A stretch of 31,698 nucleotides of DNA from CAJBLF01 sp964494005 (lineage in GTDB: Bacteria > Patescibacteriota > Gracilibacteria > Absconditabacterales > Absconditicoccaceae). The translations under genes were made by a program, and so were the position numbers. This document shows positions 18,432 to 28,552 of the stretch, in pieces. How positions within the stretch are numbered: the stretch's first letter is position 1; each line of letters starts with the position of its first letter. The notes under the pieces were generated by a model that saw only the letters and a program-made list of their open reading frames with translations, made no database searches and was not told where the DNA came from. The stretch spans positions 1 through 31,698 of the forward strand of contig CAZBQE010000004.1 in assembly GCA_964494005.1 (NCBI GenBank). Direction: 5' to 3'.

Positions 18432-19910
18432 TTATTTGTAATAACTAAATGGTTTTATAACTAACTGATCAATATAAGAATTTCCAATCACTAATACTAT
18501 ATCTGTACCAGTATATTGCTGACTAAGTAGAAGAGATGGAATATCTACAATAGTATCTATATTCACAAAATTCTTTAACGTCTTGATAGTATATTGGTAA
18601 TCACCTGATCCTAATATATATACAGTAGTTCACGTTAATGTTTCTGAAAAATTTTCTACTTCACTAATAATGAATGCATACTTTTTGAGTTTTACTGCAA
18701 GCTGATTTGCAAAACCGCTTGATTTTTTGAGTTGTGCTTTTGCATATTCCTTATCTATTCCATTGAGCACGGCTATAGTTTGATTCTCTACCAAATATTC
18801 TTGATTGTGCATAACAAAAAAAGCGAATTGTTTGGTATAATCGTAGAATCCTATCTGTCCTGGAGTCCCTCCATAAGGAATAATAGCTGCTGCTCCAGCA
18901 AAATCCTCTCTCGGTGGATTATAAAGAAAACATCATGGATACGAATACTTGTGGGTAATATTTGAACATTCTACCGTATACCCAAAAGAGAATGTGTGTT
19001 TGAGTTTCATAGCATATCTTGCCATACCAAGAATCTCTTTGAGCGTAATATTGGTATTTACCATTTGTATATATTCTTCATAGAGTTTTTGGATTTTATT
19101 GATATTTCCTAATCCATTTTCCTTGAGTTTATCTATTATTCCTTGGATAATAAGCTGTTGTCTCAGTGATCTAGAAAAATCAGAAGTAGAATGTCTGGAT
19201 CTTGCATATTGTAATGCAGTAGCACCATCCATAAGATTGACTCCACTATCGATATGTACTGTCATATATCCACCTTTTCCATCAGGATAAGCTATATCAT
19301 GTAGAGTATTAGGAACATTCACAGTAATCCCTCACAATGTATCGATTACTTGTTCAAATCCAGCAAAATCTATCATAGCATAATAAGGAATTGTTAGTCC
19401 CATGATTTCCTCTAATTTATCTGCTAATACCATAGCTCATGTATTAAACTCATGTTTTCTTCCTACGGTATGAGAAAATAATGCATTAATTCTACCAATG
19501 ATATTGGTATTTTTATTGTGGACATAGAGATCCCTCGGAACAGAAAGCATAGTCACGGCTCATAATTTAGGATTGAATGATGCGACCATAATAGAATCAG
19601 CAAGATATCAACCTGCATGCGATTCTCCGCCATATCCTATAATCATAACATTGATATTTCCTAATTCATCTTTGATCATATCATCACCAACAGTGGATGA
19701 AACTAATTGTACGGCTCATTTACCAATAAATGTCGCTGCTATCTGTGCTCCTTTGATAAGATATTTTCCAGCAAAAAATACCAAAAACAGGCAACATACG
19801 ATAATCAGTAATTTTGCTATACCTGAAGCTCCTGAAAACGGTTTATATGAATTATAATTATGTAATTCACCTATCGTTTTGTTTTTGAAAGATTGTTTTT
19901 TGAATAACAT
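18432..19910 (-). CDS. LytR-CpsA-Psr (LCP) family wall-polymer ligase with LytR_C domain
   Basis: 492 residues, seven UGA-Gly codons. A TM anchor lies at about residues 33-55 (AKLLIIVCCLFLVFFAGKYL). The LCP domain has MIIGYGGESHAGGYLADSIMV, MLSVPRDLYV, RINALFSH and the diagnostic SGVNLMDGATALQYARSRH followed by DFSRSLRQQ. A C-terminal LytR_C-type domain follows (IAVLNGIDKEYAKAQLKK to about 485). LCP enzymes transfer undecaprenyl-linked glycopolymers onto peptidoglycan, outside the membrane. In this window it complements the pyruvyltransferase and the SLH protein, which would together make and use a secondary wall polymer (inference). It diverges from pilT with a 259-bp shared upstream region. 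Confidence 0.88.
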
Positions 19911-20107
19911 ATATTTGTCATATACATAAAAAATATAAGAATGTGCTTTTTATAGCATATTTTAGCATAACATCAAGGTAAAATTACTTACCCGGGTGGA
20001 GTAATATACAAAAGTACTTCAAAACTAAGCTTACTTTAGTCTCAATATAGGTAAACATATTAAATATCAAAAAAGTCAAATCTTTTTCTTTTTGAGTAAT
20101 CCAAAAT

Positions 20108-20135
20108 TTGCAAAATTTACGTTTCTGAGTACAAT
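20108..20135 (+). promoter_or_regulatory. Candidate promoter of the pilT operon
   Basis: TTGCAA (20108-20113), 16 bp, TACAAT (20130-20135), 34 bp before the pilT ATG. It lies in the 259-bp gap between the divergent LCP gene and pilT; nothing else is recognised in that gap. AT-rich DNA makes chance matches common. Confidence 0.35.
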
Positions 20136-20169
20136 TATAAGTGAATTTTACTTTACTAGATATCTTTAG

Positions 20170-21240
20170 ATGGCAAATTCGTTTGATATAGAACAAATCT
20201 TAGCACTCATAGAAAAAAATCCAAACATCTCTGATCTGCATCTTTCCGGTGGAGAGAGTATTGCGTATAGATTAAACGGGGAAATTATTAGAGAAGAAAC
20301 TGCAGGAAAATTGAGTAATGAATCTATGGAAATCGTTTTGAGACAATTATTTCAAGGTAATCCTCAGAGATTCGATAAATTTCTTGGTGATAAAGAGGCA
20401 GATTTTGCATATATCTCTAAAAACGGAATTCCTTACAGAGTAAATGCGTTTTTAAAAACGTGAAGAATCGGTGTGGTTATGAGAAAAATCAATGCTATGG
20501 CCAAGAAACTTGAAGAACTGATATTTTCTGACATATCAGATAGCATCAAACAACATATTTTGTCTAAGAAAAAATGACTTTATCTTGTTACCGGACCCAC
20601 AGGTTCAGGAAAATCTACATCATTGGTAGCAATGCTTGAACATTTAAATGAAACAAGAAATGAAAATCTTATCACGATAGAAGATCCGATTGAATTTATT
20701 TTTGAGCCAAAGAAATGTATTATCTCCCAGAGAGAAATTTGACATGATACTCGATCATTTTCTAATGCTTTGAGATCAGCTATGCGTGAAGATCCGAATA
20801 TTATTTTTGTAGGGGAAATCCGTGATAGAGAAACTGCTGAATCTGTTTTGAGTTTAGCAGAAACAGGACATTTGGTTTTTAGTACTTTACATACGAATTC
20901 TGCAGCGAATACGGTAAATAGATATATTTCATTCTTTCCGCCAGAAATACAAGATAGCGTTAGTGATAGATTAGCAGAATCATTGATAGGAATCCAATCA
21001 CAATTCTTAGTTAAAACCAAAGATGGAAAATCTAGAGTAGGATTGTTTGAAGTGATGATAAATACTACTTCGGTAAAAAATAATATCAAAAAGAGAGCTA
21101 TCGATCAGATCGATAGTATTATAGAAACTTCATCACTCATAGGTATGATTAACCTCAAAAAATATGCACAGAGATTAATAGATAAATGAATCATAGATCC
21201 GCAAAACGTAGAACGATTATTCTCTACATGACCTAATTAA
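20170..21240 (+). CDS. pilT: PilT-type type IV pilus retraction ATPase
   Basis: 356 residues, five UGA-Gly codons. Hexameric ATPase that drives pilus disassembly and retraction on the cytosolic face. NPNISDLHLSGGES is the N-terminal PAS-like start. Walker A GPTGSGKST is at residues 142-150, the Asp box IEDPIEF at about 170, VGEIRDRET with Walker B Glu at 216, and the His box GHLVFSTLHTNSA from 233. UGA codons supply the Gly before LYLVTGPTG and in REIGHDTRSF, both normally Gly in PilT. First gene of a five-gene rightward operon. The length is typical. PilU is the alternative name, not separable here. Confidence 0.93.
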
Positions 21241-21311
21241 CATATAATTAATAACTAATAATAAATATATCTTAATTCTGAACCCTTCATTTTATATTCT
21301 ATATTCAACAT

Positions 21312-21491
21312 ATGGATATTGCAACTACATACAGATGAGGAAATTATCAAAAAAAAATCGATCCCAAGGAGATCGAAAAAATGAAAAAAAATATGAAAAA
21401 AACACCTATCATTAAATTAAAATCAGATATTTATCATCAAAGAGAAGAACAAGAAGCGGAAAAACTTCTTTCCAAAATCGATACCAAATAA
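21312..21491 (+). CDS. Small hypothetical protein in the pilT operon
   Basis: 59 residues: MDIATTYRGGNYQKKIDPKE followed by a Lys/Glu-rich helix ending KLLSKIDTK. One UGA (in TYRGGN) reads as Gly, so standard ORF calling misses it. There is no membrane segment and no family is recognised. It sits 71 bp after pilT and 26 bp before the next gene, so is probably co-transcribed. The clean frame and tight spacing support a real gene. Confidence 0.6.
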
Positions 21492-21517
21492 GTATTTATC
21501 TATAAATATATACTCTC

Positions 21518-21928
21518 ATGACTGACATTAATCTCATCAAACAGAAACTTCCTCAAGGACTCCGAGAAAAGGCAGAAAAATTTACTATTCCTGATGAATT
21601 TATTATCACGATGCCTGATCTTATTATACTTGTCTTGAATTCTAAATCTATGGATGCTGCCGAAGAAAAACAATCACGGTTCAATCTTTTGCCGATGATG
21701 AATAAAGATCAAATAGATAAACTTAGAGATATTTTGACAAGAGAAAAACAAAAATTAGAAGAAATTGAACAAAAATATGAACAAAAAAAAGTTGATCTCA
21801 AAAATAAATATAACCAAAAACGAGAAGATATGGTCTATACTAAAAGAATGGAAGAAATTAAAAAAGAAGAAGCACAACATGAAGAAAAAGAAGATAAAGA
21901 AGCAGAACATTTACTTACTCAAATATAA
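21518..21928 (+). CDS. Hypothetical coiled-coil protein in the pilT operon
   Basis: 136 residues without UGA. The N-terminal half is globular (LPQGLREKAEKFTIPDEFIITMPDLIILVLNSKSMD). The C-terminal half is one long charged coiled coil (LTREKQKLEEIEQKYEQKKVDLKNKYNQKRED...) ending EHLLTQI. No signal peptide or TM segment, so cytosolic. Its position directly between pilT and two membrane proteins suggests an accessory role in that machine; the family is not recognised. Confidence 0.65.
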   Translation: MTDINLIKQKLPQGLREKAEKFTIPDEFIITMPDLIILVLNSKSMDAAEEKQSRFNLLPMMNKDQIDKLRDILTREKQKLEEIEQKYEQKKVDLKNKYNQKREDMVYTKRMEEIKKEEAQHEEKEDKEAEHLLTQI

Positions 21929-21934
21929 TCGTCT

Positions 21935-22651
21935 ATGAAAAGACTTCATCATCATTTTATTCATCATCTCAGATCGTACAGAACATTTCATTTTATGTTC
22001 TTTACCTTTGTTTTGTTATTAACTTCTCTAATGATCTATTTTTGGGGAAATAGGAGTTATGCAGCAGAAGATTTACTTGAACAAGCATTCAAACCTGCTA
22101 TGCAACAAGAAACCGTTATTAATCTTGGTGCAGGAAAAAATGCTGTAGGTAATGAAATATTAAGAGAAGGAGTTGTTATCAATAGTGTAGCAAATAGAGC
22201 GTGTTTTGTTAATAATCAACGTTTAAGTGATAATGAGCTTGAAGCACAAAAAGAAGCTTTGTGATATATTTGAGATGATTCAGAAGAAAATGATCGTGTA
22301 TTTTGTGAAACTATATTATGATGAGATTATCGAGTGGATATAGTTCAAACTGAAGCTCCACTTATTGTGAGAATAACTAAATTCTTTTTGAGAATAACTA
22401 TGGTACTTGCAGTGACTATGGTAATTTTTAATGGTATTATGTGGATTATAGAATCTGCAAAATGAGCTGAAGTCAAAGATGCTAAGAAAAATATTACCTT
22501 AATTATTGTATGAATTTTGATAGCATTAATGAGTTTAGGAATTATTAATCTTATTTCATCTCTAACGATAAGTTCACTTGGAGATAATTCTTCTACAACC
22601 ACAACAAATAATTCTACCACTTCTGATACATATTATTGACCACATAACTAA
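21935..22651 (+). CDS. TrbC/VirB2-like membrane protein (large)
   Basis: 238 residues, seven UGA-Gly codons. A long N-terminal signal-anchor (FHFMFFTFVLLLTSLMIYFWGNRSYAA) precedes an extracytoplasmic region with several Cys (ACFVNN, VFCETIL). Two C-terminal TM helices follow (ITMVLAVTMVIFNGIMWIIESAKG and NITLIIVGILIALMSLGIINLI) joined by a short charged turn EVKDAKK, then a Thr/Ser/Asn-rich tail. This two-helix layout with a basic turn is that of TrbC/VirB2-type pilins, often called pilin-like in CPR genomes. It begins 6 bp after the coiled-coil gene. The pilin role is inference. Confidence 0.6.
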
Positions 22652-22674
22652 AATTTATTTTGTAGAATATTATC

Positions 22675-23055
22675 ATGATGTTAAAAAATCTATTTCATGC
22701 AACCGTCTATACTTTCTTTGGTTTTATAAGCTTACTTTTTTCTACATTTGCTATTGTAGTAGAAGTTCCTTCTAGTCAAGGACAAGAAGATGTTATAGTA
22801 ACTGGACCTGTTCAAATACAAAGTGATGAAGGTACCTTATTTGAGACTATTCAAACTATAAATACCTATCTTCGATTTTCTATAGGTGCAGTAGCTATGG
22901 GAGTGTTAATATTTTGATGAATAAAACTTATGACAGCTAATGGTGATCCAGCAAAAATGAAAGAAGCAAATAAATTAGTTATGTGAGCTCTTATCGGTAT
23001 TTTGATAGCAATATTTTCATATGCAGTGGTGAGGATTATTGTGAATTTATTGTAA
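22675..23055 (+). CDS. TrbC/VirB2-like pilin-type membrane protein
   Basis: 126 residues, three UGA-Gly codons. It has a signal peptide (LFHATVYTFFGFISLLFSTFAIVV), a short Ser/Gln/Thr segment, then TINTYLRFSIGAVAMGVLIFGGIKLMTANGDPAKMKEANKLVMGALIGILIAIFSYAVVRIIVNLL. The GG-KLM-A-GDP-K---A--L--GA--G-LI---SY pattern is typical of CPR proteins annotated as TrbC/VirB2 or Mbov_0395-type pilin-like. Last gene of the pilT operon, ahead of a terminator. The pairing of a PilT motor with TrbC-like subunits is notable; whether they form a filament is unknown. Confidence 0.7.
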
Positions 23056-23105
23056 GGATGAGTTTTTAACAATATTTTGATATACCGTTTTTGGAAAAAA
23101 CATAT

Positions 23106-23130
23106 AAAACTCCTAATAGGGGAGTTTTTT
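23106..23130 (+). terminator. Rho-independent terminator of the pilT operon
   Basis: AAAACTCC, loop of about seven bases, GGAGTTTTTT, about 50 bp after the last stop codon. From here to 23419 the DNA is very AT-rich, and I see no gene in it. Confidence 0.8.
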
Positions 23131-23419
23131 GTTGTTTATAAAAAGTAATATTGTTTATTTCTTTTTTTTATACTAATATTAACATTTATTATATATTTTT
23201 TAACAAATTAACAATATACTGATTTTGTTTTATGTATACAATCCCTTATATTCATATGATTTTTTTATATTTAACAGATTGTTAATACTTCCTTTTTATT
23301 ATTCTTTTTAATAATATCTTATATAAAAAATAAATAATATAATATATAAAATACAGAATATCGATTGAAAAAAAAAAATGAATGAGTATATCTTTGTTGT
23401 TTATTTTTTTTCTTGGTAT

Positions 23420-23830
23420 ATGAAAGATCTAATAAAAAGAATTCTTATAAGTATTATTTCTGGATGATTTCTTGGATATCTCGGATATTTGTTTTTTCAA
23501 AATATTATGATAGTACAATGAGGATTTGAACAATATAATATGATATATTACTTTATTTTGGTATTAATATGTTTATTTTTGTTTATTTTTTTTGGAGTAT
23601 ATCCTATACATTTTAGAATGACAAAAGCGACTTTGTTTGTAATGGGTATAGCATTGATTATTATAGGAGATACCGTATTATTGAATGATGTGTCTACATA
23701 TGTGTATATAGGAGATATTTTTAAAATATTGGGAGTGATTTTGACGTTATTAGCATGGACTAATGTACTTATTACTGATAAAGTGAAAAAAAAAGGTCAA
23801 TCAAAAAAGATTGAAGTAATTGAGGTATAA
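23420..23830 (+). CDS. Small multi-helix membrane protein
   Basis: 136 residues from ATG 23420. Two UGA-Gly codons (SGGFLG, VQGGFE) make the N-terminal 40 residues invisible under the standard code. There are four hydrophobic helices (RILISIISGGFLGYLGYLFF; IYYFILVLICLFLFIFFGVY; ATLFVMGIALIIIGDTVLL; IFKILGVILTLLAWTNVLI), then a Lys-rich cytosolic tail KVKKKGQSKKIEV. No family is recognised. A tRNA gene follows 95 bp later. Confidence 0.65.
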
Positions 23831-23925
23831 AATAAATTCAGAGTGTAGAGTTTAGAGTTCAGAATATATTAAAAATTATAATAATTATTTTCTGAATTAT
23901 ATATTCTAAAATTTACATTTAAATT

Positions 23926-24002
23926 GCAGGCATAGCTCAATTGGCTAGAGCGCGTCCTTGCCAAGGACGAGGTTGCGAGTTCGAGTCTCGTTGCTTGCTC
24001 CA
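23926..24002 (+). tRNA. tRNA-Gly (anticodon GCC)
   Basis: 77 nt including an encoded CCA. Acceptor stem GCAGGCA/TGCTTGC, D-stem GCTC/GAGC, anticodon stem CGTCC/GGACG with loop TTGCCAA (anticodon GCC), T-stem GCGAG/CTCGT with TTCGAGT loop, discriminator U as expected for bacterial tRNA-Gly. It reads GGY codons. The tRNA-Gly(UCA) needed for UGA is not in this window. Confidence 0.95.
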
Positions 24003-24019
24003 TTTTATAATAAAGAAAG

Positions 24020-24043
24020 TCTGATTTTGAGGTCAGATTTTTT
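24020..24043 (+). terminator. Terminator after tRNA-Gly
   Basis: TCTGA, 8-nt loop, TCAGA, followed by a run of six T. The stem is short. Confidence 0.6.
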
Positions 24044-24125
24044 GTTTATAAAAAACATTCGTTTTTTGCTTTTTTGAAAAAAACAAGTATACTTAGTATA
24101 GAGTTCTTTTATTTAATGGATATGT

Positions 24126-26951
24126 ATGGAAAAGAACCAAGAACAATTACAAAAAGAGTTACAAGAAAAAAATAATGAATTAGCTATACTACAAGCTAAT
24201 GTTTTATCTGAAGCTCAAAAAGAAGAAAAAAAACAATTGGAAACTGATATAAAAGATATTCAAAGGCAATTAAATGAATTTAAACAAGTAGAAACTGAAA
24301 TTACAGTAAATACTACAAAAAATACTACAGAAGAATTGAAGGAATATGTTCGTGTAGAGATGTATTCAACAAACGAAATTATACAAGATAGTACGATGTA
24401 CAATAAACTTCTAGAAATAGGGAAAACTCCTGAGGAGATAGAAATTTTTGGAAATAATATTGATGCTACTGTTAAAAAATATCTTGATCAAGAACTTATT
24501 GGTTTTTCTGAAGAAATTAGAAATAATATGAGTGTCGGTATTCAGTTTGCAATGATGGATGTATTAATGAAAGATGGATCCAATGGAGCGAATTTTTTTG
24601 AAAGTTTTTCCAAAACAGGTACTGATAGTGGAAAAGGAGTTCTTGTATGATTTTTTGGAGCATTTAGCAAATCTGATGTTTTTTTTCAACTCGCCAACAA
24701 AGTTCAAAATATTACTCAATATCTCAATATAAATAAAAATAAAATACCTCAACAAGCTATTATTCCTGAACTCAATAATCCTTACAAATTTATGAAATTA
24801 TTGGAACACGATAGATGGAAAAATATGAATGATCTCTATACTTTGGATATTTCTACCGTTTTGACTTTGGATTCTAGTGAATGAGTTTGTATGTCAGATG
24901 AAGAAAAGAAATTATTGTGGGATATTTCAAATAATGAAAAAATGAATACCGTTATTACAGCAAAATCTATTGCTGCGATAGAAAAATCTTTGGTGACTGC
25001 TCAAAATGTGTTAGATAAAAGAGCTGGATTCAAAGATACTGCTTCTAGTCTTTTTGAGACAATATTTTCTAAATTTGATTTTATTTCTAGTATCAATATT
25101 CCTTTTTTGTGAAGTTTATGAGCATTAATTGGTGTTGATTGGCCTATACAACTTTTTGGAAAGCATATCAATAAACTTGGTAAAGATGGAAAAAAGAAAA
25201 AATCTATTCTGGATTTTATTCTTACAGGGCTCGGATTTAGCGGGGGACTGGAATGACTTCATAAATCATATGTGATGGAAGGATTGGATCCATTGATGGT
25301 TGATACCAACAAAAGTTTTATTTCAGATGTTTATACGTATTACAAACAATCTGCTGATACTAACTTATCTAATACTGATTCTGAAAGTACAGGACAAAAA
25401 TTAACTTCTTTACTCAAAGAAACTGATCCAACCAAAAAACAAGCTATTATAGATAAACTTCCTGCAGATTATATGAGTATCAAAAAAGCTCTTGTAGCGT
25501 CTTTGGATGATAATATGGTTCTTTCCAAATCCATTATTCAACAATTTTATACTGAATCAAATATTTATCGTGAAGATGGATCTGTGGATATTTCTTTGAT
25601 TTCAGATAGAGATGCGTTTATAGAAAAATATCTTCAATTTATCTTACCTAAATTAGCTAATTCAGGTGACACATTTATACATACCTGTCCCAATGTAGAT
25701 ACATTTTTGGTTACGGTAGCTGGATTTCTTGTGGGAGGAAAATATTTCCAAGAAGCAATGAATCTTTGACTTATTAGTGCAGCTGAATATGGAGAATCAC
25801 TAGAACAACAAAACCCTTCTTTATCAGAAGATAGTGAGCGTATAGATTATAATGGTATACATATACTTTCTTTATCAAAAACGGGACTTACTCATTGTAA
25901 GCTTTCGGAGACAGAATACCCTTCTTTTGCGAAAAAAGTTATTCAAATAGCACAAAGATTGTGAACAAATCCAGAATATATTATGAAAGTCATAGCATTT
26001 GAAACAGGATGAACCTTTGATCCTGCTATCAAAAACGCTGTTGGTTCTGGAGCTACAGGACTTATTCAGTTTATGCCGACTACTGCTACGAGTTTATGAG
26101 TAACTCCATATCGTTTATCTCAGATGACTGCTTTACAACAATTGGATTATGTAGAAAGATATTTTTTGCCACATAAAGATACATTAAAGACTTTGGAAGA
26201 TGTATATTTGGCAGTGTTTTCTCCTACACTTATAGGAAAACCATTGGATCATGTAGCATATAGCAAATGATCTCCTGCATATGAACAAAACCAGTGATTT
26301 GATCTCAACAAAGATGGGAAAATGACTATCACTGAAATTACTCAAAAAATTAGAGAAAGTACTGATATGTATACATTTTTTGATGTGCCGTTTAGAGAGT
26401 CTTCTGTAGAAAGAGATGATTCTGCTCCTCAAATTTTTGCTAAAAATTTCGACGAATTAATATTGATTGGTGATTCTCATGCTGGTGGTATCAAAACTAT
26501 GTCTGGTCTTGATCCGGAAAAAACCAATAATTTTTATTATTTTAATGGTAATGATACTGGTCAATTACTTGCAAATGTTAAAAAAAATAAAACTCAATAT
26601 ATCGATAGTGGAATTAAATCTTTGTTGTTAGTTACTTGAGCTAATGATATTACCAAAAATAGTGTCGGTACTATGAGAGCTAATTTGGAAGCTATAAGAG
26701 ATGAAATAGCACCTGTACAATTGGTGTTAACTACCTTACAATATTATAGTGATAAAATAATGGTTCCTGATAGTAAGGTTGATGGGGTGAATACCATTAT
26801 CCGTGATTTTGCTCAGGAAAATTGATTACCTGTGATAGATATCAATAAAAATGTTATTTTGGCTTCTAGTGATTATCAGTCTGACAAAAGACATCTTACA
26901 ACTTCCTGATATACCAAAATTGTTGGTGAGATAGAATCATCTTTGGGTTAA
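24126..26951 (+). CDS. Giant putative peptidoglycan hydrolase: lytic transglycosylase + EF-hand + SGNH hydrolase
   Basis: 941 residues spanning 14 UGA-Gly codons. Residues 1-60 are a coiled coil and there is no signal peptide. Residues 60-590 are unrecognised. A transglycosylase/lysozyme-like domain follows: KVIAFETGGTFDP with candidate catalytic Glu626, then GSGATGLIQFMPTTATSLG (Gly642 region), LQQLDYVERYFLP and LEDVYLAVFSP. Residues 726-737 (DLNKDGKMTITE) match an EF-hand/dockerin calcium loop. The C-terminus is an SGNH hydrolase: block I GDS at 782-784, block III GAND at 838-841 (its Gly is UGA), and DKRHLTTSGY with Asp920/His923. The first domain resembles phage and tail-lysin muramidases. 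The second suggests removal of acetyl groups from wall sugars, which would expose substrate (inference). Roles could be self-wall remodelling or attack on a host; secretion without a signal peptide is unexplained. Confidence 0.8.
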
Positions 26952-27014
26952 AAATCTCTTGTTTCCTAATAGATAAATATCTATAATTAAGTAAAATATA
27001 AACCAAAATAACAG

Positions 27015-27023
27015 AAAGGAGGT
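27015..27023 (+). promoter_or_regulatory. Strong Shine-Dalgarno site
   Basis: AAAGGAGGT, 5 nt before the ATG of the 36-residue basic ORF. Most other genes in this window show no such site, so it stands out. A second one, AAGGAG at 27130-27135, precedes the 7-codon ORF. Confidence 0.8.
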
Positions 27024-27028
27024 AATTT

Positions 27029-27139
27029 ATGAAACTAAGTGCAAGAACAAAAACGAAAATAAAACGTAAAGTTAAACAAGCGTTAAAAAAACGAAAAAAA
27101 CATTCGTTTAATAAAAAAAAGAAAATAAGAAGGAGATAA
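27029..27139 (+). CDS. 36-residue highly basic protein
   Basis: MKLSARTKTKIKRKVKQALK followed by KRKKHSFNKKKKIRRR: more than half Lys/Arg, no acidic residue, no UGA. The strongest ribosome-binding site in the window precedes it and a terminator follows, so it looks like a highly expressed short transcript. Composition suggests an RNA- or ribosome-binding peptide; tiny basic ribosomal proteins (bTHX, bS22/mS38 types) are possible analogues, but I cannot match it to one. No Cys, so not bL36. Confidence 0.6.
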   Translation: MKLSARTKTKIKRKVKQALKKRKKHSFNKKKKIRRR

Positions 27140-27141
27140 TT

Positions 27142-27165
27142 ATGAAATCTATTATGTTTTGATAG
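27142..27165 (+). CDS. Seven-codon ORF ending UGA-UAG
   Basis: ATG AAA TCT ATT ATG TTT TGA TAG: MKSIMF under the standard code, MKSIMFG under table 25. It has its own AAGGAG site within the end of the preceding ORF, and its stop overlaps the terminator stem. It may be a translated mini-ORF or only the spacer of a terminator. No + strand gene follows that it could control by attenuation. Confidence 0.35.
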
Positions 27166-27197
27166 TCTGAATAGGGATATCCATTCAGACTTTTTTT
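27164..27197 (+). terminator. Rho-independent terminator
   Basis: AGTCTGAAT (27164-27172), inner AGG...CC, ATTCAGACT (27183-27191), then seven T. It ends the short transcript and lies directly against the stop of the convergent gene at 27196. Confidence 0.9.
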
Positions 27198-28332
27198 ATT
27201 TAAAAAGTTGATTGAATAATCTTGTATCTTCAGTCCCTCTTTTAGCTTGAGATATAAGATCGTTTATAATATCCCTCATGCTTTCTCCTGTGAAATTCTG
27301 GGTTTCTTTGGTGATACTATTGCCGAGATAATTTTGGATATTATTATAATTTGTTAGGTTATTTTGATAGGTTTTTGGGCTGATATTATAGAGAGTATTG
27401 ATGAAAAACCTGATTATTTTATCGATAGCTGGATTTAGTATCATATTTCCTCCTAGTTGCTGGATAAAGTATTCTTCTTTTTTCTGTTCAAATTCGTTTG
27501 TAAGCTGTGATCGGATGGTTGCTGTTGTAGATTTAATTTGGGTTCCGTTATATTTTCCTATGATTTCCAGTGCTCATGATTGATCTTCTGGAATAGTATA
27601 TTCAATGTTTCCTTGAAGGATTTGCATGATTATATTTTCTCAGGATTGTTCTAGAGTGATTGCAGATTGTGGATTGAGATTGATAAATATACCGTTTCCT
27701 AGATCGATAAATATTTTTTTTGCTTCAGATAATGTTTTGGAGGCGAAACTTATTTGTGTTTTTTCTGAAAGATTGATATCGTCAGAGGTCAATTCATCAA
27801 CTTTCAATTCTTTTGTTCCTAATGCGTTTTTGATGAGTATAATTCCTTCATCTGCTCCTTTGTTGATGATTTTGCTTTTTTGTGATTGGAGGAATGTATC
27901 TATACTTGGTATATGTTCATACATTGGCAATATTCCTGTCAAAAGTACGAATCCTATTCCTCCGCCTACAGCTACTATAAGAATGAAACGTATTCGATGT
28001 TTAATATAGCTTATCGCTATTGCCAAAATAATCAATCCAAAAAGCATTATAAATTGTTGGCTATTTAAGCCTATATTGTTTCTAAAAAACGAATCTCCGA
28101 TGAGAAAAAGGTTGATTAGGATAACAATAAAACTCAAAAATTTGAAGATTTTATTTTTTCCGCTCAGTATATAAAGCAGTATTATGGAGACAAAGAAAAT
28201 GATAGTATAGAGGATATGTGTCTGTATCCAAATTCGCATTGTGCTCGGATTTCATATATAAAACATATAGCCGTATATTCCTCAGAATACCAAAATCGCT
28301 ATGAGAATACCTTTGAATAATTTATTTATCAT
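27196..28332 (-). CDS. Multi-pass membrane protein with FecR-like domain
   Basis: 378 residues, four UGA-Gly codons. There are five TM helices in the first 135 residues (KGILIAILVFGGIYGYMFYI, LYTIIFFVSIILLYIL, FLSFIVILINLFLIG, QQFIMLFGLIILAIAISYI, FILIVAVGGGIGFVLLTGI). An extracytoplasmic FecR-like beta region follows (KIFIDLGNGIFINLNPQSAITLEQSGENIIMQILQGNIEYTI, about 195-270), then a helical C-terminus. FecR domains sense external signals and relay them to ECF sigma factors or act structurally. The second FecR-like gene lies upstream on the same strand (28840-30213). No sigma gene is visible. Function inferred only at domain level. Confidence 0.65.
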
Positions 28333-28389
28333 TTTTTATGAAGAGAATGTATAAAGTATCAAGATAATAGATATATTGAAATCAGTATA

Positions 28390-28470
28390 TAAAAAAAAAC
28401 TCCCTTTGCAAAGGGTACTAAACTTAGTGAATAGTGACTTGTCCTCGAAGGAGGGAAAGTTTATAGTGAA
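28390..28470. repeat. CTCCCTTT...AAAGGGAGG-type element
   Basis: CTCCCTTTGCAAAGGG near 28392 and GAAGGAGGGAAAG near 28449 form a loose inverted pair, like the elements at 3729 and 5880-5960. The 220-bp gap between genes (28333-28552) also holds an ATTAATTGTTAATTATT repeat also seen near 12360. Confidence 0.5.
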
Positions 28471-28552
28471 GAGTGATGGAATTCCTGGAATGGACTATTA
28501 TAATTTACAGTAGTCGGTGAGAAGACGCACCGTCATTATTCATTATCAATTA

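Noticed and set aside
27142..27197. Attenuator sensing UGA decoding through MKSIMFG
   Set aside because: The terminator is followed only by a convergent gene, so there is no downstream + strand gene to control.
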